A stretch of DNA of 12,387 nucleotides from CAZOIA01 sp964579675. Lineage in GTDB: Bacteria; Planctomycetota; Phycisphaerae; UBA1845; PWPN01. The translations under genes and the position numbers were made by a program. The notes under the pieces were generated by a model, which worked only from the letters and a program-made list of their open reading frames with translations, was not told where the DNA came from and made no database searches. How positions within the stretch are numbered: the first letter of the stretch is position 1; each line of letters begins with the position of its first letter. Location of the stretch: positions 1-12,387 of the forward strand of contig CAZOIA010000163.1 of NCBI GenBank assembly GCA_964579675.1. The letters are read 5' to 3'. This document shows, piece after piece, positions 7,384-12,387 of this stretch.

Positions 7384-9462
7384 TTATCTTCTGGCGATCA
7401 GTTTCGCCACGTTGGATGCGGATTGCGTATCGTAACGCTGCTGTAGTTGTGCTCGCAGCGTCGTATCCCTGGAAACGATAATCAGACGGGTCAACTCAAT
7501 CGTGCCCGGATCGAGAATGATGCCCGAATCACTGTCCTGCCAGGTGATGTCCTGCGTTCCTTCGTAAGTGATCTCGAATACATCGCGGGGTTGCAGCCAG
7601 GTGGGGACCTGCACGCTCAGGCGGGCTTTTTTGAATGGCTTGACCACGGTGCCCATCCGGTCGGAAGCCATGTTGTCATTGACCAGAATGATGACCAGGG
7701 TATCGACGCCGGCCAACAGGGAACGGACCCAGAGCAGTCGCGGCGCTTTGACCGGCACCGCGGCCGGGCAACTCCGGGTGATGATCGGGCTGGCGGTCCG
7801 GACCTCCGCCCCGACGAGTCCGACCTCCGTCCACATGTCAACCATGTCCGGGTCACTCCCTCCCGCGCCGTAGTACCGCCCAAACGGCGTGTACCACCAG
7901 AAGGAGATCCCCTTCGCCCCCGCGGCCAGAGCATAGTAGACCTCCACCCGCTTTTCTTCGGGCGTGGGCCCCCGGTATGGGAATTCCTCGGGTTTGAAAT
8001 CGAAGCGGCACGTGTGCAGAATCAGATGCATCGGATTCGGCGCACAGGCTGACTGATAGATCTGTCCCACTGCGTAGACGTAGGTGGGTTTAACGTAAGG
8101 CCCCAGGTTCGTCGGATCCGAGCTGAGCACGCTTTGAACCGCTTCCTGGTAGTACGGATCGGCGCACGGGACATCCGCAATCTTGGCGTACGCGTACCAG
8201 TTCTCGGGTTTGAAGGTGTTGTCGATATTGAGCAGGATCGGGGTGGCCGGGTCACGTCTGCGGAAGAGCTTGCACCTCTCGACGAGCCATTGCCCCGAGC
8301 TGCCGAGGCGTCTGGCGGGCTCAATCATATCGTGCGAGTAGTCGGCGGCGTCCGGCTCGTCCGTAAGGAAGTAGAAGATCGGATCCGGGACATTGCCAAA
8401 CCAGTGAGTCATCCTGCGTATTCCAAGGGACTCGCATAGTCTCACACCCTGGGGCGTGTGCATGAACTCGTGCCCGGGGCCGGCGGAGTGGCCCATGTGA
8501 ACGTTGATCCCGTGTTCCGCCATGTCCACCAGGAAACGCCGGGCGACGTCTTCCGGGCAGTCACCTTTGGTCGCGTAACCCCATGCCCCGTACACCATGC
8601 CGAGATCCCAGGCCCGCAGACCCGCCGTTGCCGCCGAGCCGTCCGGATAGACCGCCTGGAAGACATGAAAGGTGCTCTCCTCAAATGGACGCTCGAGCTG
8701 AATAACGACCGGGACCGTGTTTACTGCTCTGTCCGCGGCAATGGTGCAATGGGCCGTCACGTCCTTGCCGTCTACAAGCATCCTGTTCGGCGGGATGCCC
8801 GTGCCACTGGGATGTCGAAGGTATGCGAACACCTCGTCGAGCCCGGAGGAGAAGTTGATGCTGAAGAACCGCGGTTGAGGCTCATCGGTCTTAACCACCG
8901 TCTCCAGCGTCTTCCCATTGTCGCAGGAGAGACCGACCCGGAGCCTGTCGACCCGGGGATCGCGACGCAGCCGGACAGTCACTTCCCCCATGCCGCCGGG
9001 GGGGATCGACATTGGCTCAGCCTTCCACCACACGGGTTCGCCAGCCGTCATCAAGCGATCAATCTGAGCCCTGGGCAGGTTCGAGAACAACAAGCTTGAG
9101 GGGAACCGGTCCTCACCTGTCACCTTCACCCCGGGCTGCGGGGCGATGCCCTCACAGAGGCTCACACCACTCAGCAGCACATCGCTCACCTGAAGAGGTG
9201 CGGGGCCGGGATTCCGCAGATGCACGAACAGGTATCCGCCCAGGGGCATGCCCTCGTAGGCATACCGCATCTTCTCTCCGTGTTCGTCCTTCCAGGGCCA
9301 ACCCTCCCGCCACAAGGGCATGAACTCCGGGAACGGCGTATCGGGATGATACGCAGCCGCGGCAATGTCGGACGACATGGCGTCCGCAGCGCACCCGGCG
9401 AAAACGATAATAAGAATCGTCGGGGCAAAGACTCCAACCAGGCGAAAACTCATTCTGCTCAT
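7384..9462 (-). CDS. Secreted glycoside-hydrolase-like protein with TIM-barrel core
   Basis: This 692-residue exported protein belongs to a family I cannot name. A basic start and hydrophobic segment (about residues 5-22) end in FAGC-AADA. This could be a lipobox, with Phe in place of the usual Leu at -3, or a type I cleavage site after ADA. Residues about 40-285 look like one or two beta-sandwich domains. Residues about 290-540 read like a TIM barrel with Glu369 in FYFLTDEPD, a typical place for an acid/base Glu, and with NIDNTF, ADPYYQ and GISFWWYTPFGRYYG as later strand ends. A C-terminal beta domain follows. GTG 9465, ATG 9462 and ATG 9453 are alternative starts; GAGGG at 9472-9476 best suits 9462. 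It lies 100 bases behind the propeller gene on the same strand, which suggests joint action on an extracellular carbohydrate. Confidence 0.7.
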   Translation of the reverse strand: MSRMSFRLVGVFAPTILIIVFAGCAADAMSSDIAAAAYHPDTPFPEFMPLWREGWPWKDEHGEKMRYAYEGMPLGGYLFVHLRNPGPAPLQVSDVLLSGVSLCEGIAPQPGVKVTGEDRFPSSLLFSNLPRAQIDRLMTAGEPVWWKAEPMSIPPGGMGEVTVRLRRDPRVDRLRVGLSCDNGKTLETVVKTDEPQPRFFSINFSSGLDEVFAYLRHPSGTGIPPNRMLVDGKDVTAHCTIAADRAVNTVPVVIQLERPFEESTFHVFQAVYPDGSAATAGLRAWDLGMVYGAWGYATKGDCPEDVARRFLVDMAEHGINVHMGHSAGPGHEFMHTPQGVRLCESLGIRRMTHWFGNVPDPIFYFLTDEPDAADYSHDMIEPARRLGSSGQWLVERCKLFRRRDPATPILLNIDNTFKPENWYAYAKIADVPCADPYYQEAVQSVLSSDPTNLGPYVKPTYVYAVGQIYQSACAPNPMHLILHTCRFDFKPEEFPYRGPTPEEKRVEVYYALAAGAKGISFWWYTPFGRYYGAGGSDPDMVDMWTEVGLVGAEVRTASPIITRSCPAAVPVKAPRLLWVRSLLAGVDTLVIILVNDNMASDRMGTVVKPFKKARLSVQVPTWLQPRDVFEITYEGTQDITWQDSDSGIILDPGTIELTRLIIVSRDTTLRAQLQQRYDTQSASNVAKLIARR

Positions 9463-9534
9463 CACGTTAAACCCTCTTCAACGACAGACCACACGCTCAA
9501 TCCAACCCGGGAGAACGATCCCTCCCCTTGCAGA

Positions 9535-9549
9535 GGCGCCGGAGGCGCC
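9535..9549. other. GC-rich hairpin in the spacer between the two secreted-protein genes
   Basis: GGCGCC occurs twice (9535-9540 and 9544-9549) with a three-base loop, which can form a six-pair hairpin on either strand. It lies 13 bases after the stop of the upstream gene. No T-tract follows on the minus strand, so it is more likely an mRNA-stabilising or attenuating stem than a terminator, or it may be chance in GC-rich DNA. Confidence 0.25.
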
Positions 9550-9562
9550 GCACGGACGGAGT

Positions 9563-11100
9563 TCACGGCCCAAAACGCATTGCATACAGATCGGCGTCCT
9601 TCATTACGAAACGGAGACGAACGCGGCGGCCGGCCAGTCGCGAGACGTCCAGCCCGTTGGTCCAACCGACCGGCCGTTCCAGCTCGTCCCCGTAGATCGC
9701 CGGACAGCTTTCCAGATCATAACCCTCGACGGGCCGGCCATCGGCATTCTGGATCTCGACCTGAACGCTGCCCACTGCTGAGCTCGAGTAATTGATCACC
9801 AGTTGCCTGCCTTTGAAGACAAGCAGCCTGGTGACAAACTCCCCGCCCTGATACGGAGCGCTCACAGAGCCAAAGCCGTCGAGGCGAACAGTCCCTCGAC
9901 GTATCCGCGGGGTATCCTCATAGTTCTCGAACCAGTAGATCGAGATCTCCTCGGGGCCGGTCTGGAGGAGGCCCCACAGGGGCGTATTGTTGATGTGGGC
10001 ATTGCCCCAATTGGCCTGGTTCAAACCGGGCCGAATGAATGCTTCCATGAACGGCCGATGGAAGTGCAAGCCATCGTGGCTCGAAACCATGATCCCGTCC
10101 GACACCCCGTCCGTCTTGCGTTTTCTCAGGCCCACGGATTTGCGCTGAGGCACGAATCGGCCGGGGAAGCCGAGATACAAGTGAGGCTCCCGGAAATACT
10201 GCGTGATCGCGTTGGTGTAGAACTGGTCGGGTTGCTGGCCGAACTCGCACCACACGGGCTCGCTCCAGTTCACGAAATCAGGCGACGTGGAGCGCATTAC
10301 CGACCGCACCTTGCGGATGTTGCGAAGGTAGCAGACGTACTGCTTGTGAACCACGTCCCAGTTCTCGATTTTGTTGTAGTTTTATGGGAAGTTAGTGAGC
10401 GATTTGGGATGACGGTACCATTGTTGCCGGNNNNNNNNNNGTCCCAGAACGCGACGTTCTGCGAGTCGAAGGCCCCCGAAGAGATGATGGGTTCCTTACG
10501 AAGAAGCTTCCAGTGAATCCCGTCCGGGGACACGTATGCCACCAGTTCCTTGTGATTATCTGGAGGCACCTTCGTGATCGTAACCGCCTTGTAGCGCTGC
10601 TCCGGCGCCGTGTCGGGATTACCATCGATGAACGGCGTGAAGTTGTGGGATTCCCAGAACGCCCTGGCTTCGGCGGTAAAGACAATGTTATTGTCCTTGG
10701 AACCGCCGGCCTCAATCAGGCCAAACGACGGGCGCGTCCAGTGGATACCATCGTCGCTCGTGGCGCAGCAGGTGTACTCGCGGTCGAGCTTCGTACCATA
10801 AGCTCTATAGTACATTCGGTAGTGATCGCCGTCCTTCAGCACGGTGCCGTAGGCGCTGTTGTCGCCCTCCCACGGCTTCGTCAAGCCCAAGGCCACCTCC
10901 TTGCGAACGGGGCGGTGCATCGTCAGCCGTGTACCCTTCATTTCGTCGATAAGCCAGCGATCGACGAAGAGTTGCCGTTGCGAGCCGATGTTGCGCACCA
11001 GCCCCTTGGCCTCGTCGGCCTGGGCCTCGGATGGGCCCGGTCGCGCAAGAAGGCCGATCACTACGATGGCGGACATCCAAGGCAAACGTGCTGCCGGCAT
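9563..11100 (-). CDS. Secreted beta-propeller glycoside-hydrolase-like protein, interrupted by assembly gap
   Basis: The gene reads as two pieces around an N-gap. From 11100 the frame is good to codon 220 (ending NVAFWD); from 10354 it continues as VVHKQYVCYLRN to the stop at 9563. Joining at the shared seven bases gives an unbroken 483-residue protein. A signal peptide of about 27 residues is followed by RQLFVDRWLID at 42-52 and repeated blade motifs: SDDGIHW at 115-121, SPDGIHW at 191-197, SPDFVNW at 244-250 and SHDGLHF at 312-318. This pattern is typical of five-bladed propellers of the GH32/GH43 type. A beta-sandwich follows (from about 370), ending DADLYAMRFGP. The catalytic acids cannot be assigned. 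GGAGAG lies about nine bases before the ATG. It is the first gene of the pair with the TIM-barrel protein. Confidence 0.75.
10355..10447. other. Assembly gap with foreign-looking segment bounded by 7-bp direct repeats
   Basis: GTCCCAG occurs at 10355-10361 and 10441-10447. Between the copies lie 69 bases of about 43% GC, clearly lower than the flanks, and then ten Ns (10431-10440). In the gene's frame the segment hits a TAA on the minus strand at 10384-10382. Dropping one repeat copy and everything between (86 positions) restores the frame exactly. It is either a faulty contig end and scaffold join, or the edge of an inserted element with a 7-bp target duplication whose body was not assembled. 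Confidence 0.75.
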
Positions 11101-11211
11101 GTGTTGTCTCTCCTTTAGACCGCATTTCTCACCGGGCCTGTAGAAGAAAGCTGTCCTACATGCGGTAACTGTGGTTGTTGACAGCAGCTAACGTTCATGG
11201 AGGAACAGCCC

Positions 11212-11756
11212 ATGTTGGGAACAGAGTGTAACCACAAGACCTTCGCTTTTCACCCCCTGGCAGGGCGGGAACATATGGGAGGGTGCATGACAGTTCCGGC
11301 GGGAACCTTCGGTCGGCGGCGGGTCGGCACCTCGCCTTTCCGAACCCCGACCGTCAAAGAGGACAGTATCTGCGGATGCGCCAAGGCCGCTTCCTCACGG
11401 GCGCGCTACGGAGAGAGGATCCGCTTCCTGACGGGCACGGTTCGGAAACACCTGGGGTCGGCGCGTTCCAACAAGCCGCCCAGAGTGTCATGCCGCCCGT
11501 GTGGAAGTGGAAGTGGAACAGGGCGTACCTCTACGGTGGAGACGGCTCGTTTCGTGGCGCGCGTATCGGGTCGTCCTACATCCACGCCAGCCGCTACGGT
11601 CTCCTGCACGGCTCGAACCGGCTCGACCACACCACCCCCATGCTTGAGCACGACCATCCCGGTTTTCGCGTTGCCGAAGTTCCTGAGCCCGCTGCGATTG
11701 TGATGTTGGCTTTGGCAAGCTTGGGGCTCCTCGGCAAGCGTAAAAGGACCTGCTGA
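11212..11756 (+). pseudogene. Decayed SUMF1/FGE-like protein with PEP-CTERM sorting signal
   Basis: The C-terminus, in the frame ending at 11756, reads PGFRVAEVPEP followed by a hydrophobic stretch and GKRKR, a classic PEP-CTERM signal for exosortase processing and export. Just before it, VGAF (about 11462), VWKWKWNRA, RGARIGSSYIHASRYG and GFRV line up with the tail of formylglycine-generating-enzyme-like (SUMF1) PEP-CTERM proteins, which normally have GNVWEWNEA and RGLRGGSF. The key GN and Glu residues are changed, part of the domain is missing, and GTGGAA is repeated in tandem near 11501. The best start (ATG 11212, GGAGGA seven bases before) is in a different frame from the tail, so at least one frameshift would be needed. 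Copy B of the repeat lies inside. I infer a degraded gene; expression of the short C-terminal open frame (from 11283) is not excluded. Confidence 0.6.
11281..11362 (+). repeat. Interspersed repeat, copy B
   Basis: This copy matches positions 1-83 in inverted orientation at about 80% identity (details at copy A). Here it lies within the decayed PEP-CTERM gene, in the part with no recognisable protein homology, which suggests the repeat inserted there or contributed to the loss of the reading frame. Confidence 0.7.
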
Positions 11757-11789
11757 TGCGAAGTACGCACTTCAGCCAGATGAACCCGT

Positions 11790-11835
11790 AAAAAAGCCAT
11801 AGCCGACCCGCCCGCCAGGGCAAGCCGGCTACGAC
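11790..11835 (-). terminator. Intrinsic (rho-independent) terminator facing left
   Basis: On the minus strand, 11835-11818 pairs without a break with 11813-11796: 18 pairs including five G-U wobbles, around a UGGC tetraloop (11817-11814). The core is TAGCCG/CGGCTA and GCCC/GGGC. Six Ts (11795-11790) follow immediately. On the plus strand the same stem is preceded by As and has no T-tract after it, so it acts only on leftward transcripts. No minus-strand protein gene lies to its right within the window. Confidence 0.75.
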
Positions 11836-11978
11836 TCGGGAGGCTCTCGCGAGCCTCAGCTTCTCACCAGGCCTGAGCAACTCTGCCCGATCGGCACCCC
11901 CCCTGGGTACCGCGATGCCGATCGTCCGGGTGAGGCAGTCCCCGCGACTCTCCCGCAGTCCGCACTGCGCTCCACCCG
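11836..11978 (-). ncRNA. Candidate structured small RNA upstream of the leftward terminator
   Basis: This segment has no supportable protein gene but several clean inverted repeats. CGGGTG/CACCCG (11927-11932 with 11973-11978) can enclose two hairpins, AGTC/GACT (11937-11940 with 11946-11949) and CGCAGT/ACTGCG (11954-11959 with 11964-11969), giving a three-way junction. Next come a perfect 9-pair stem CGATCGGCA/TGCCGATCG (11888-11896 with 11916-11924) and a 7-pair stem GAGGCTC/GAGCCTC (11840-11846 with 11851-11857). The minus-strand terminator follows directly. No promoter was recognised and the 5' end is unknown. It matches none of the tmRNA, RNase P, 6S or SRP RNA signatures I checked. The rest of the gene-free stretch (11979-12131) shows nothing definite. 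Confidence 0.35.
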
Positions 11979-12131
11979 CCGAGGTCTTATGCAATTGGCT
12001 TGCCAAAGAACCCGCGGCGGGGGAAGATTGCGATTAACTCCGCGGCGGGCAGCAGGTTACACTTTCTGGGAGGATCACATGCTCCGGCCGCGGTTGGGCA
12101 ATATTCCCCACAGGGTGGTAAGTGGGTGGGT

Positions 12132-12387
12132 ATGGGACGGGCAATTGACCAGGCTGGCGGCTCATCAGGCAGCGGGCCCAGTCGGTCCTGGCTGGACCTG
12201 GCCGATGCCGATCTGCTCGCGCAATGCGCGGTGGACGCGTATCGGGCAAGCGGGCCGGGCGGCCAGAAGCGCAGCAAGACCTCCTCCGCGGTCCGGCTGC
12301 GGCACCGGCCGAGCGGGCTTATCGTGACCGCGTCTGAAAGCCGGTCCCAGCACGAGAACCGCATCCGGGCTCTGCGCCGGCTCCGCG
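12132..12387 (+). CDS. GGQ-domain peptide chain release factor-like protein (partial, runs off window)
   Basis: The first 85 codons of a plus-strand gene are present; the 3' end is beyond the window. After about 19 variable residues the frame reads WLDLADADLLAQC and then YRASGPGGQKRSKTSSAVRL, with the GGQ motif at residues 43-45, followed by RHRPSGLIV and ESRSQHENR. This is the release factor RF-1 domain, whose GGQ Gln helps hydrolyse peptidyl-tRNA in the ribosomal peptidyl transferase centre. The domain starts almost at the N-terminus, so there is no codon-recognition domain. That points to the rescue or release-factor-like group (ArfB, PrfH or mitochondrial C12orf65 type) rather than RF1 or RF2. 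The ATG at 12132 has only a weak GGTGGG upstream; GTG at 12126 is an alternative start. Confidence 0.8.
   Translation, partial: MGRAIDQAGGSSGSGPSRSWLDLADADLLAQCAVDAYRASGPGGQKRSKTSSAVRLRHRPSGLIVTASESRSQHENRIRALRRLR

Noticed and set aside
7012..7446. A 144-codon plus-strand open frame covering the gap between ispA and the hydrolase gene
   Set aside because: It overlaps the hydrolase 3' end, has no domain, and has a basic, low-complexity composition typical of chance frames.
11178..11206. A TTGACA on the plus strand before the decayed PEP-CTERM gene
   Set aside because: No -10-like hexamer follows at 16-18 bases, so a promoter cannot be supported.
11850..11880. Minus-strand TCAGG...AAGC pattern resembling domain IV of the SRP RNA
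   Set aside because: The GGAA tetraloop is absent and flanking sequences do not form the long closing helix expected for a bacterial SRP RNA.
11927..11980. Resemblance of the CCCGCAGTCCGCACTGCG area to the 3' half of a cobalamin riboswitch
   Set aside because: The core B12-box elements and the GGGAA segment are missing, and the similarity is explained by a simple CGCAGT/ACTGCG hairpin.
11989..12327. A 112-codon plus-strand open frame with a good ribosome site before an internal ATG at 12079
   Set aside because: It runs in the wrong frame through the GGQ-domain gene and its own product has no recognisable features.
1..12387. CRISPR arrays, tRNA or rRNA genes, complete insertion sequences
   Set aside because: No regularly spaced repeats, tRNA arms, rRNA motifs or transposase domains were seen on either strand.

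Overview
The window looks like part of a GC-rich planctomycete-type chromosome, probably a contig from a draft or metagenome assembly because it contains a run of ten Ns. The lineage call is inference. It rests on a C-terminal PEP-CTERM sorting signal, two large secreted hydrolase-like proteins of a kind common in Planctomycetota, two sugar-isomerase TIM-barrel proteins, a DXS with an atypical thiamine-site motif, and a GGQ-only release-factor-like protein.

Layout. A plus-strand sugar phosphate isomerase/epimerase (197-1045) converges with a long minus-strand block. Read in the direction of transcription (right to left), the block contains: a secreted beta-propeller glycoside-hydrolase-like gene (11100-9563, broken by the assembly gap), a secreted TIM-barrel hydrolase-like gene (9462-7384), a gene-free stretch of about 390 bp, a farnesyl-diphosphate-type prenyl synthase (6994-6089), dxs (5998-4055), a radical SAM protein (3863-1932) and a D-tagatose/D-psicose 3-epimerase-like protein (1890-1051). 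To the right are a decayed SUMF1-like PEP-CTERM gene on the plus strand (about 11212-11756), a gene-free but strongly folded segment, and the start of a GGQ-domain gene that runs off the window (12132-12387).

How the parts fit. DXS makes the first MEP-pathway intermediate and the prenyl synthase condenses the C5 products, so these two genes form an isoprenoid unit. The radical SAM gene downstream could act on a lipid or isoprenoid, but only its position suggests that. The two exported proteins probably act together on an extracellular or periplasmic carbohydrate. The epimerase-like proteins would handle free sugars in the cytoplasm.

Most interesting non-coding signals. (1) A near-perfect intrinsic terminator at 11835-11790 faces left, with no minus-strand gene feeding it. 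It ends a segment dense in hairpins (about 11836-11978), which suggests an unannotated small RNA. (2) A diverged repeat of about 83 bp occurs in inverted orientation at both ends of the window (1-83 and 11281-11362). (3) The N-gap lies in a foreign-looking segment of about 43% GC. A 7-bp direct repeat bounds it, and merging the two copies restores a perfect 483-codon reading frame. (4) Two perfect TATAAT boxes, upstream of the radical SAM gene and of the prenyl synthase gene, each lie inside a small dyad. No tRNA, rRNA, CRISPR array or complete insertion sequence was found.
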